A stretch of DNA of 8,160 nt from Candidatus Krumholzibacteriia bacterium (GTDB taxonomy: Bacteria > Krumholzibacteriota > Krumholzibacteriia > Krumholzibacteriales > Krumholzibacteriaceae): the NCBI GenBank assembly GCA_026387805.1, contig JAPLKY010000396.1, positions 1 through 8,160 of the forward strand. The letters are read 5' to 3'. Below the pieces are notes generated by a model. That model saw only the letters and a list, made by a program, of their open reading frames with translations. It did not search any database and was not told the DNA's origin. The position numbers and the translations under genes were made by a program. Shown in pieces: positions 1 to 6,745 of this stretch (positions are counted from its first letter, which is position 1; each line of letters starts with the position of its first letter).

Positions 1-2700
1 GGTTCCGCTAAGGACAACGTGAGCATTGACAACTCTACTGTCCTAAGCGAGCTAACGAACTACTCGATCGAGTACGGTACGGGTACGGATCCGTATTCAT
101 GGGACACAAGGGGAATTGAACTGGCAAGAGACTGCTCGCAAGGCGACTGCCAGATCACGAATGATACGTTGGCGCTCTGGAACACGGGATTGCTTGGATC
201 AGGCAGCTATACGTTGCGCATTACAGCCTTTGGCGGAACGAATTCCAATGTTCTCTACAGGTGCGTTGGTATCAGACATTGCACTATTCGTGTGAAGAAA
301 GACGGGACGGGGGATTTTCTCAGCATTCAGGCTGCGGTTGACTCGGCGCAGGCGGGCGACACAATCCTCGTGTACGCCGGTGACTACGGGGAACGCGTCG
401 TGATGAAAGAGGCCGTTCACCTCATCGGGGTGGAGGACAGTGTTCGCATCATCGGAGGCAATGCCATCTCTCTGAAGATTGAGAATCACGTCTTGCCCTG
501 CAGCATACGGAATATCGACATCCGAAACGACGGCTACTACAACCTCGGCACGGGTATTCTAATAAGCAATTCGAGCCCGACTATTACAGATTGTCTCATC
601 CAAAACCAAGGCAGCGACATAAGCAGTCAGCCCTGCGGTATTCGTATTACCGGCAATTCGAAACCCACATTCTTCAACTGTACGATCCAAAACAATAGAG
701 CGACATATGGTGCGGGCTTGCGGATGGCGGCGGGCAGCGGGGAAAGCCCCGCTCCAAGCTTCTACAACTGCTCCTTCGTGGGCAATGAAGCAACCGGAAC
801 CGGCTACGGTGGTGCAGTCTACATGAACTATGCGACGCCGCTCGATACGACACATGCACAGCCCTATTTCAATGGCTGTGTCTTCAGAGACAATGCTGCA
901 ACCACGAATGGATCGGCACTGTATCTCGGATACTGTCACGCTCCATTTTTCACGCACTGCACATTCTTGAACAACAGACCGGCAACCGCATCAGGTAGTC
1001 CCATTTACGGTATCTCTTCCGGGGGACAATTCGCCAACTGCACGTTTAAGGGCAATGCAGGGGAAAGCTACGCCGCCGTTCTTGATCTGTACAATGGTAC
1101 TGCGCGGGTCAAGGTTAATGGCTGCATCTTTGCTTATAATGATATCGAATCAATACGAAGGGGCGGCGACTATTACGACGTCAACTATTCATGTTTCTAC
1201 GACAATGAACCGGTCGATTCAGCCTGGCTGGGTGTCGGCACGGGCAACTTCCAGGCGAATCCTGCATTCTGCGATCAGCGGAACAACGATCTGCACCTCT
1301 ATTCGTTTTCACCATGTGCCCCGACCGTTTCCGGATTCGATCTCATTGGTGCATACGGCGTCGACTGCACTCCCCATCTTGATTCATTGCTTCATTGTGG
1401 CAATCCGCATATCAGCGCATGGCCTCCGAACTCGGGTCCGGATAATCCAACGCTGTACGTGTGCCCAGATGGAACTTGGGATAACCTGAAAGTTCATATA
1501 GACTTGGCGGACAGTGATATGACGAGGGATATCGCCGCGGAGGAGCTTGAACTGATCTCGTCCGTGACCCCATGTGTGAAGTTTTTCTGCAATGACTCTA
1601 TGCACGCGGATTCGGCGGCGACTTCAGGCAACGGATGGAAAACCACGATTACATATAGCATAATATCGGGATGCGGCGCTGATTCTCTGTGTGTTGAGCT
1701 GGACGGGAGCGTCATCGGGAAACTTGGGGTTGCGTTCAAGAGCCCGGATTATACAGGGCCCGGCGGTTTTGTGGATGGGTTGGTGGGTCTGGCCGACCTT
1801 GTTCCATTTGGAAGCGCATATCAGAAGTGCAAGGGCCAGCCTGGCTACAACGAATGCTTCAATTTCGCCCATTTGCCGGGTGATACATGTGTCAATCTCA
1901 CCGACTACACTTACTGGGCAGGGCACTATCAACACAGCGCTCCCTGCTACGAGACGGCCGCTCAAAGGGCTTCCAAGGCCGTTTCCGGAGTAGTGCTGGA
2001 GCTTCCCGCGCAGCTGGAAATCATAGACAAAGAAAGGTACTTGAACGTGGACGTCAACTTGCGGAATGCACAACAGCTGGTTTCCATCTGTTTGGCGTTG
2101 GACGGAGAGAAAGTCGGTCTTGAATACTTGAGTTGGAAAGAGAATGCAGCTCAAGAAGGTACAATCATGGCTGCGCCGATCAACAGGGACGGCTCCAATG
2201 TTATGTTCATTTGTTTCGTTGCTGAGGACGGCATTCAAGCGGACAGCATGTGTCTGGGCACTGTACGATATAGGATGAAATCGGAAGACGCGTCTTTGGC
2301 GAATAATCGAGCTCCGTTTGAAGAGATGGCATTACTGGCTTTTGGGGACGCAATGACGAGCGACGGCACTATAAAGGGAATTGGAAGCGCGGGAATTGAG
2401 ATTGCGGGCGAAACGGTGAAGTACTTTGATTATCTCAAGAACGGCTATCCGAATCCCTTCAATCCGATCACAACCGTGGAGTATTCGATCTCGCGAGACA
2501 GCCATGTGAACCTGTCCATTTACAACGCCAATGGACAGCTTGTGAGGGCGCTGGTGAATGGGAAGCAAAAGAAGAACGTCTACAGTATCTCATGGGATGG
2601 AAAGGATAATGGGGGAAGAGCGGTAGCGTCAGGGATCTATTTCTGCATGCTGAAGAGTGATTTCTTTGAAAGATCCCAGAAATTAATTCTCCTGCGCTAG
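1..2700 (+). CDS. Large secreted beta-helix surface protein with C-terminal sorting domain (5' end outside window)
   Basis: The frame is open from base 1 to the TAG at 2698-2700. A GTG at 19 falls inside a folded domain, so it is not a credible start and the gene is taken as partial. Domains in order: a beta-sandwich fragment at about 1-240 (YSIEYGTG...SGSYTLRI pattern); a pectin-lyase-like right-handed beta-helix from 289 (TIRVKKDGTGDF, then an SIQAAVDSAQAGDTILV entry motif) with about eight N-C-x-F-x-x-N rungs between 589 and 1206; an unassigned cysteine-rich stretch; a dockerin-like pair (VDGLVGLADL at 1771-1800 and DTCVNLTDYTYW from 1882); a cohesin-like beta-rich stretch at about 1980-2400; and a FlgD-like/T9SS-type sorting domain from 2422 (NGYPNPFNP, then a WDGKDNGG turn and a YFCMLKS strand). 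It is probably cell-surface or secreted. Substrate or binding partner is unknown. Base composition is near 50% GC, lower than all other genes here. Confidence 0.85.
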   Translation, partial: GSAKDNVSIDNSTVLSELTNYSIEYGTGTDPYSWDTRGIELARDCSQGDCQITNDTLALWNTGLLGSGSYTLRITAFGGTNSNVLYRCVGIRHCTIRVKKDGTGDFLSIQAAVDSAQAGDTILVYAGDYGERVVMKEAVHLIGVEDSVRIIGGNAISLKIENHVLPCSIRNIDIRNDGYYNLGTGILISNSSPTITDCLIQNQGSDISSQPCGIRITGNSKPTFFNCTIQNNRATYGAGLRMAAGSGESPAPSFYNCSFVGNEATGTGYGGAVYMNYATPLDTTHAQPYFNGCVFRDNAATTNGSALYLGYCHAPFFTHCTFLNNRPATASGSPIYGISSGGQFANCTFKGNAGESYAAVLDLYNGTARVKVNGCIFAYNDIESIRRGGDYYDVNYSCFYDNEPVDSAWLGVGTGNFQANPAFCDQRNNDLHLYSFSPCAPTVSGFDLIGAYGVDCTPHLDSLLHCGNPHISAWPPNSGPDNPTLYVCPDGTWDNLKVHIDLADSDMTRDIAAEELELISSVTPCVKFFCNDSMHADSAATSGNGWKTTITYSIISGCGADSLCVELDGSVIGKLGVAFKSPDYTGPGGFVDGLVGLADLVPFGSAYQKCKGQPGYNECFNFAHLPGDTCVNLTDYTYWAGHYQHSAPCYETAAQRASKAVSGVVLELPAQLEIIDKERYLNVDVNLRNAQQLVSICLALDGEKVGLEYLSWKENAAQEGTIMAAPINRDGSNVMFICFVAEDGIQADSMCLGTVRYRMKSEDASLANNRAPFEEMALLAFGDAMTSDGTIKGIGSAGIEIAGETVKYFDYLKNGYPNPFNPITTVEYSISRDSHVNLSIYNANGQLVRALVNGKQKKNVYSISWDGKDNGGRAVASGIYFCMLKSDFFERSQKLILLR
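1771..1935 (+). other. Dockerin-like calcium-binding repeat pair
   Basis: Two segments, VDGLVGLADLVPFGSAY and DTCVNLTDYTYWAGHY, have the D-x-x-G/C-x-V-x-L-x-D spacing of dockerin type I/EF-hand-like loops, each followed by an aromatic-rich helix. The first loop has a poor set of acidic ligands, so it may be degenerate. In related surface proteins this pair often sits between the sugar-binding or beta-helix part and the sorting domain. A real cohesin partner is not visible. Confidence 0.5.
2422..2697 (+). other. FlgD-like / type IX-like C-terminal sorting domain
   Basis: The last 92 residues of the surface protein carry the NGYPNPFNP signature (from 2440), a VNLSIYNANGQLVR strand pair, a WDGKDNGGR turn, VASGIYF, and a final KLILLR. 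This is the standard order of the FlgD Ig-like and Por-secretion C-terminal domains, which direct export and surface anchoring in Bacteroidetes and are also common in Eisenbacteria-like phyla. Whether the host has a type IX apparatus cannot be seen in this window. Confidence 0.85.
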
Positions 2701-4265
2701 ATCTTCAGGAATAGTTGGTTTTCTTCCGCGCGGCTCTCGTTGATCGCCGTCACGTAGATCGCGGGGCGGTCGATGACGGGGCATTTCGTCTCGCAGATCC
2801 CGCAGCCGATGCAGAGGTCGGGATTCACAACCGGTTTCTTGAGAATGACCATCGCGCCTCTCTCATCGATCGCCGGTTCCTCGACGAAGGTGATCGCCTT
2901 CTCCGGCGTGGGACAGTGTTCCTCGCACACGATGCACTGGCGTTTGAATGCGTAGGGAAGGCAGCGGTTCTTGTCGACGAAGGCGAGCCCGATGTGGATC
3001 TTCTGCTTCTCCGCGACGGTCACGGGCCGGATGGCGCCCGTCGGGCAGACCTGCGAGCAGAGGTTGCAATTGAACTCGCAGTAGCCGAGCCGCGGGACGA
3101 GGATCGGGGTCCAGAGCCCCTCGAGCCCCGCCTCGGCGAAGGTCGGATGGAGCCCGTTCGTGAGGCAGACCTTCATGCATTCGCCGCACTTCACGCAGCG
3201 GCGGACAAACTCCTGCTCGGGGAGCGCGCCGGGCGGCCGGATGAGCGAGGGATCGGTGCGCTTGCGCTGCACGCCGGTCGCTATGGCCGGGACGACGAGG
3301 AGAGCGCCGATGCCGCTTGCGAGGAGCCACCGGCGCTCGAGGTCGACGTTTCCGTCGCCCGTGTTCCGCGCGCCGGCAGTAATCGAGATAGCGCTTGCCG
3401 GGCAGACCTCGCGGCAGTTGTAGCAGACGAGACACTCCCTGCTTGCCCATTCACCCGGCGGGAATGGGGTCGCATCCCCCTGGCATGCGACGACGCACTT
3501 CCGACACGAGATGCATTTATCCTTATCGTTCGCGACGCGAGCCCCGATCTGTTTCCAGCCGATGAGGCCGAGGAGCGCCCCGAGCGGGCAGAGGTAGCGG
3601 CACCAGAATCTCGGCGCGAGGAAGTTGAGCCCGAGAATCGCCGTGAAGATGAGCCCGATAAAGAGCGACTGTCTGAATATCGGCTGATTGAACGAGAGAA
3701 CGGTCCCGGTCATTTTCGTGTAGAGCGCATCGAGGCCCGGGCTCACGAGGGGGATATTGAACCCGATTCCCGCCTCCAGCGCCGAGCGCGCGATCTTGTT
3801 GATCGCGGGGTTGTAGCCGATCGCAAGCGAGCGGATTGTGAGCGAGATCGGATCGAGGAATCCCGCCGCGTTCCATCCGAAGATCGCCGCGACGAGCACG
3901 AACACAAGCACGTAGTACTTCACCGGACGCCACCGCGGAAATCTCCCCTCGGAGCGGCCCGGCTTGAGCCTCCGCATGCGCAGGCCGCCGATCGCCGTGT
4001 TGATCGCTCCGAGCGGGCACACCCAGCCGCAGAAGAATCGCCCGAGCACGATCGTGAGCGCGACGGTGACAAGGGAAAAGAGGAACACCGCGCGCACCGC
4101 GTGCGAGGCCAGCAGCGAGCTCAGCGCGACGAGCGGATCGAAATCGAGGAAGAGCCGGACGGGGAGCCCGAGCTCGTTTCGTCCCTTGTACTCCGTCTGG
4201 ATGAACAGATAGACGAAGAAGAGAAAGAAGACGATCTGCGATACGCGCCGAAGGTTCTTCATCAT
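2697..4265 (-). CDS. Membrane polyferredoxin, NapH-type/NapG-type fusion with six 4Fe-4S motifs
   Basis: A 522-residue protein. The N-terminal half is NapH/NosR/MauN-like: membrane segments near residues 8-24, 55-75, 115-132 and 200-217, with the family's two CxxxCP motifs (C79-GWV-C83 and C222-RYL-C226). Two ferredoxin motifs follow (C251/254/257/261 and C278/281/284/288). RRWLL plus a hydrophobic stretch (311-330) precedes a NapG/MauM-like half with clusters at C357/360/363/367, C396/400/403/407, C435/444/447/451 and C485/488/491/495. NapH and NapG normally act as a membrane quinol dehydrogenase and its periplasmic ferredoxin partner, so electron transfer across or along the membrane is the likely role. 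The donor and acceptor are unknown. The ATG lies 3 nt after the stop of the upstream DUF362 gene and has only a weak ribosome site, which suggests translational coupling. A second ATG follows immediately (MM). The stop overlaps the convergent gene. Confidence 0.9.
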   Translation of the reverse strand: MMKNLRRVSQIVFFLFFVYLFIQTEYKGRNELGLPVRLFLDFDPLVALSSLLASHAVRAVFLFSLVTVALTIVLGRFFCGWVCPLGAINTAIGGLRMRRLKPGRSEGRFPRWRPVKYYVLVFVLVAAIFGWNAAGFLDPISLTIRSLAIGYNPAINKIARSALEAGIGFNIPLVSPGLDALYTKMTGTVLSFNQPIFRQSLFIGLIFTAILGLNFLAPRFWCRYLCPLGALLGLIGWKQIGARVANDKDKCISCRKCVVACQGDATPFPPGEWASRECLVCYNCREVCPASAISITAGARNTGDGNVDLERRWLLASGIGALLVVPAIATGVQRKRTDPSLIRPPGALPEQEFVRRCVKCGECMKVCLTNGLHPTFAEAGLEGLWTPILVPRLGYCEFNCNLCSQVCPTGAIRPVTVAEKQKIHIGLAFVDKNRCLPYAFKRQCIVCEEHCPTPEKAITFVEEPAIDERGAMVILKKPVVNPDLCIGCGICETKCPVIDRPAIYVTAINESRAEENQLFLKI

Positions 4266-4268
4266 TCG

Positions 4269-5201
4269 TTACCCGAGGTTGACCTCGATGAATCCCGAGC
4301 TCCGGAAATCCTTGATCCCAAGGCCGCGTTTTTCCGCGAGAGCGACCGCGGGGAAGTTTTCGATCTTCTTCCCGAAGAGCGAGATCCCCCACGCCTCGAG
4401 CCGCACCGGATCGGCGCTCGCGGCGACCGTGTCGAGCTTCTCGACGTCTTTCGTGCTTCCTCCCTGGGGGCCGTTCGCCTTGAGGATCCTGATCGCGTCG
4501 AGCACGTTGAGCTGCGGCTTGAAGAACGCCTGGAGATCGACGATGCTCTCGGGGAGCCTCTGATGCATGAGGTTTCGCGCGCCCCCGGTGACTCCCATGA
4601 GATTCTTCATCATAAGCGTTATCCCGCCGAGGCCGTGGTGCTTCGCGATTGGAACGTTGATGATCTTGTTCGCGTCGAGCGCGCCGCGGAACACGAGCCA
4701 ATCCTTGAGAACCTCGCCATTGAGGTTCGTTTTCACGTAATGGCGGTCTTCCATAAAGAGGACCTCCGCGCCGGCCTTCTTCGCCGCGTCCTCGATGCCG
4801 CTCCGCTTGTAGGTGCGCCGCGCGTCATTGCACGGGTTGTCCGCGACGACGACCTTCTTCGCTCCGGCCTCGAGCGCCATCGTGACGAGGGCGGCGACGA
4901 CGAGCGGATTCGTGTTGGCGGCCTGCTCCTCCGTGCGGTCCCATCCGATGTTCGGCTTCACGAGAACGACGTCCCCCCGCGAGACGAACGAGCCCATCCC
5001 GCCGATGAGGTCGATGGCCTTGCGCGTAACGAGCGTCGGATCGCCGCCCTTGACGACCGCCATCGCGTACTTCTCGTCTTTCGGTTTGGGCGCGGGCTTT
5101 GCGCCTTTTTGCGCGGGGAAAGCGGGGAGCTTCCCCTTGGGAACGAGGAGCCCCGCGGCGCCCACCGCGAGGCCTGCGAGGAATTTCCTTCTGTCGAGCA
5201 T
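4269..5201 (-). CDS. Tat-exported DUF362 domain protein
   Basis: A 310-residue protein starting MLDRRKFLAG followed by an Ala/Gly/Leu-rich hydrophobic run, which is a twin-arginine signal, so it is probably exported folded. The DUF362 domain spans about residues 47-295, with VKPNIGWDRT (81-90), AANTNP (94-99), ADNPCND (120-126), KHHGLGG (187-193) and MMKNLMG (197-203). There is only one cysteine (C124), so it binds no iron-sulfur cluster of the ferredoxin type itself. The biochemical function of DUF362 is not established. Family members are often encoded beside, or fused to, ferredoxin proteins, and here the next gene is a polyferredoxin. The ATG at 5199-5201 is preceded by AAAGGGCGG as a plausible ribosome site. 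It is first in a two-gene operon driven by the promoter at 5264-5292. Confidence 0.9.
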   Translation of the reverse strand: MLDRRKFLAGLAVGAAGLLVPKGKLPAFPAQKGAKPAPKPKDEKYAMAVVKGGDPTLVTRKAIDLIGGMGSFVSRGDVVLVKPNIGWDRTEEQAANTNPLVVAALVTMALEAGAKKVVVADNPCNDARRTYKRSGIEDAAKKAGAEVLFMEDRHYVKTNLNGEVLKDWLVFRGALDANKIINVPIAKHHGLGGITLMMKNLMGVTGGARNLMHQRLPESIVDLQAFFKPQLNVLDAIRILKANGPQGGSTKDVEKLDTVAASADPVRLEAWGISLFGKKIENFPAVALAEKRGLGIKDFRSSGFIEVNLG

Positions 5202-5258
5202 CCCGGCTACCGCCCTTTCTCGCCTTGCTGCGCGTTCAAGGTGAAGATGGAAGTCTTT

Positions 5259-5273
5259 CGGGTATTATACCCG
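5259..5273. repeat. 15-bp perfect palindrome covering the -10 box
   Basis: CGGGTAT-T-ATACCCG has 7-bp arms around one central base and contains the whole TATAAT of the minus-strand promoter. A palindrome placed over a -10 box is the usual position for a repressor operator. It may also be chance, because a TATAAT-like core is partly self-complementary. Confidence 0.5.
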
Positions 5274-5292
5274 TGCGGGGCTTCTCCGGCAA
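5264..5292 (-). promoter_or_regulatory. Sigma70-type promoter for the DUF362/polyferredoxin operon
   Basis: On the minus strand, TTGCCG (5292-5287; 4 of 6 to consensus, including the TTG) is followed by a 17-bp spacer and a perfect TATAAT (5269-5264). Transcription would begin near 5257, giving a leader of about 56 nt before the DUF362 ATG. The spacing and perfect -10 in an otherwise GC-rich region make this the best promoter in the window. Confidence 0.65.
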
Positions 5293-5323
5293 AATCTTTG
5301 TTAGCGGGTGACGCTGATGGGGT

Positions 5324-5368
5324 CCCCGCCCGCTGCGCAGCGAGCCTTGCTCGCGAGCACGGGCGGGG
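5324..5368. repeat. Nested palindrome cluster
   Basis: An outer 9-bp inverted repeat, CCCCGCCCG (5324-5332) and CGGGCGGGG (5360-5368), encloses two perfect 12-bp palindromes, CGCTGCGCAGCG (5331-5342) and TGCTCGCGAGCA (5348-5359), 5 nt apart. An alternative inner stem is GCGAGC/GCTCGC (5340-5345 with 5349-5354). As RNA or single-stranded DNA this could form a long stem closed by one or two small hairpins. No T-run follows on the plus strand, so it is not a typical intrinsic terminator. Confidence 0.6.
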
Positions 5369-5426
5369 TGCAATCAGCGGCAGGACCCGCGTCCGTGCGG
5401 GGTGCAATCAGCGCCAGGACCCGCGT
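5363..5426. repeat. Two direct copies of a 30-bp repeat, 34-bp period
   Basis: The copies are 5363-5392 and 5397-5426, identical except for one G/C difference (29 of 30). The core is GGTGCAATCAGCG. Each copy begins GCGGGG and ends with ACCCGC plus GT, so each could fold as a short hairpin with a one-base bulge. The first copy overlaps the end of the nested palindrome cluster. Only two copies are present. Confidence 0.8.
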
Positions 5427-5449
5427 ATCCCGCGCCAGGCAAAGAAGCG

Positions 5450-5479
5450 TTGCGCCGGGTGCCGTTTATCGCGTATCTT
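5450..5479 (+). promoter_or_regulatory. Possible weak promoter for the phosphatase gene
   Basis: TTGCGC (5450-5455) and TATCTT (5474-5479) are separated by 18 bp. They match consensus at only 3 and 4 of 6 positions. The site is at the right distance before the ATG (leader about 32 nt), but the match is poor and an alternative sigma factor promoter would not be recognised by eye. Confidence 0.2.
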
Positions 5480-5504
5480 GTGCCTTGCAGGGGTCGATGA
5501 AATC

Positions 5505-5511
5505 AGGGGTG
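5505..5511 (+). promoter_or_regulatory. Ribosome binding site that sets the phosphatase start
   Basis: AGGGGTG stands 6 nt before the ATG at 5518. The in-frame ATG at 5497 has AGGGG only 3 nt before it, which is too close, and starts further upstream lie in the repeat region. This supports 5518 as the start. Confidence 0.65.
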
Positions 5512-5517
5512 AACCTC

Positions 5518-6699
5518 ATGGAACCGAAAGAGTTTCAACCGAAAGCGTTCTATAGAAAATTCGATTCGCTCCTCGCCCAGATCGGCAAGGCGAGCGCCAA
5601 GGATCTCAATCTTCTCGTGCTCGACGAGCTCGCCCAGTCGTTCGGGGCCGATCTCAAGATACAGAGCGGATGTCTCTACCGTCGCAAGGGGAGCTCGTAC
5701 GAAAAGGTCAAGGGCCCTGTCGGTGCGTCGCTCGAGCCATGGCCGGTCTCCGTTCCGAGGAGCGATCCGGCGATCTCGCTCGTGATCGAGCACAAGGCCT
5801 ACATTTTCTCCGATTCCGCCTGGCCGCCGTGGGGCAACAACAGCGTCGCGGTCGTCATCGGCGAGGAAAACCAGTTTCTCATGGCGTTCAGGCTCGGAAC
5901 GGGGTGGGAACGCGAGCTCATCGAGCTTTCGCTCAACTCGATCCGGAACACGCTCAACTATATCAGATCCACGCGCAGCTTCGGCGTGGTCTTCCAGGAA
6001 GCGTACGAGATCCAGAAGAGCCTCTTGCCGAAGCACGATCCCGTTTTCGAAGGCTACGACATCTCGGGGCGGTCGATGGCGGCGGAGTTCGTCGGGGGGG
6101 ACCTGTACGACTTCCACATCTTCGACAGCAAGATGATCGGGCTGGCGATCGGAGACGCGAGCGGACACGGGCTCCCGGCGGCGCTGCTTGCCCGAGACGT
6201 TCTCACCGGGCTCAGGATGGGAGTCGAGCGCGAGTTCAAGATCTCGAGCCTCATCGGAAAGCTGAACCGCGTGATCAACGGGAGCTTCCTCTCGTCGCGC
6301 TTCATCTCTCTCGTGTACGGAGAGCTCGAGGAGAAAGGCACGTTCGTGTACGTCAACGCGGGGCACAACGCCCCGTTCCTCATCACGGGATCGGAGACCC
6401 TGTCGCTCACCGTCGGAGGGACGATCCTCGGCCCGGTCGCCGATATGACCTTCAAGCGCGGTTTTGCGTTCATGGACGTGGGGGACGTTCTGGTCCTCTA
6501 CACCGACGGGCTCGTGGAGCGCGAGGATACGAAGGGCGAGCCCTTCGGCGACGGGCGCCTGATAGAGCTCGTCAAGAGGGAGCGGCAGGAGAAGGCGTCC
6601 ACGATCATCGAGCGGCTTTTCATGGAAGTATATAAATACGGCGCGAACGAGAAGTGGCGCGACGACGCGACCGCCATCATCGTGAAGCGGCTGAGGTGA
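5518..6699 (+). CDS. GAF-like plus SpoIIE/PP2C-type serine/threonine phosphatase
   Basis: A 393-residue protein with the start chosen by the ribosome site. Residues about 15-145 look like a degenerate GAF-type sensor domain. A helix near 145-170 (FQEAYEIQKSLLP) leads into the SpoIIE/RsbU phosphatase domain (about 175-392). Metal-binding motifs are intact: GGDLYD (193-198), GDASGHG (212-218), YTDGL (328-332) and DDAT (382-385), with NAGHN at 280-284. Such enzymes dephosphorylate serine in anti-sigma-factor antagonists or similar STAS partners. No STAS, anti-sigma or kinase gene is present nearby, so the target is unknown. It has no membrane segment and is likely cytoplasmic. The Lon-like gene follows after 46 nt, probably co-transcribed. 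The in-frame extension upstream to 5308 crosses the repeats and is not credible. Confidence 0.9.
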   Translation: MEPKEFQPKAFYRKFDSLLAQIGKASAKDLNLLVLDELAQSFGADLKIQSGCLYRRKGSSYEKVKGPVGASLEPWPVSVPRSDPAISLVIEHKAYIFSDSAWPPWGNNSVAVVIGEENQFLMAFRLGTGWERELIELSLNSIRNTLNYIRSTRSFGVVFQEAYEIQKSLLPKHDPVFEGYDISGRSMAAEFVGGDLYDFHIFDSKMIGLAIGDASGHGLPAALLARDVLTGLRMGVEREFKISSLIGKLNRVINGSFLSSRFISLVYGELEEKGTFVYVNAGHNAPFLITGSETLSLTVGGTILGPVADMTFKRGFAFMDVGDVLVLYTDGLVEREDTKGEPFGDGRLIELVKRERQEKASTIIERLFMEVYKYGANEKWRDDATAIIVKRLR

Positions 6700-6733
6700 G
6701 CGCCTCTTCGGACGTTCGCCGCACCATTCGTAC

Positions 6734-6738
6734 GGAGG
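6734..6738 (+). promoter_or_regulatory. Strong ribosome binding site of the Lon-like gene
   Basis: GGAGG is 7 nt before the ATG at 6746, within the 46-nt gap after the phosphatase stop. No promoter is evident in the gap. Confidence 0.75.
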
Positions 6739-6745
6739 ATCGGCA

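Larger units (their letters stand above)
5202..5517. other. Divergent intergenic region, 316 nt, rich in repeats and palindromes
   Basis: It separates the minus-strand DUF362 operon from the plus-strand phosphatase gene. It holds the operon promoter with a palindromic -10 box, a nested palindrome cluster, a 30-bp direct repeat pair, and the phosphatase ribosome site. The plus-strand frame is open through 5308-5517, but the encoded residues are Ala/Arg/Ser-rich without family features. I read this as non-coding. Confidence 0.75.

Noticed and set aside
2690..2710. Possible bidirectional terminator at the convergent junction
   Set aside because: The stem is only 5 bp (TCCTG/CAGGA) with an 11-nt loop and no clean T-run on either side.
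5240..5268. Plus-strand promoter using TATTAT at 5263-5268
   Set aside because: No -35-like hexamer at 16-18 bp. The match is a consequence of the palindrome over the minus-strand -10.
5363..5426. Possible CRISPR array
   Set aside because: Only two repeats separated by 4 bases, with no spacers of usual length and no cas genes nearby.
5308..5517. N-terminal extension of the phosphatase by 70 residues
   Set aside because: The extension runs over palindromes and direct repeats, has no domain character, and the ATG at 5518 has a better-placed ribosome site.
2715..5555. A 946-codon open frame on the plus strand, antisense to the polyferredoxin and DUF362 genes
   Set aside because: Its translation is Arg/Glu/Asp/Ala-rich without any domain, it crosses the operon promoter and repeats, and it is the expected by-product of GC-rich codon bias on the opposite strand, where both real genes have clear family motifs.
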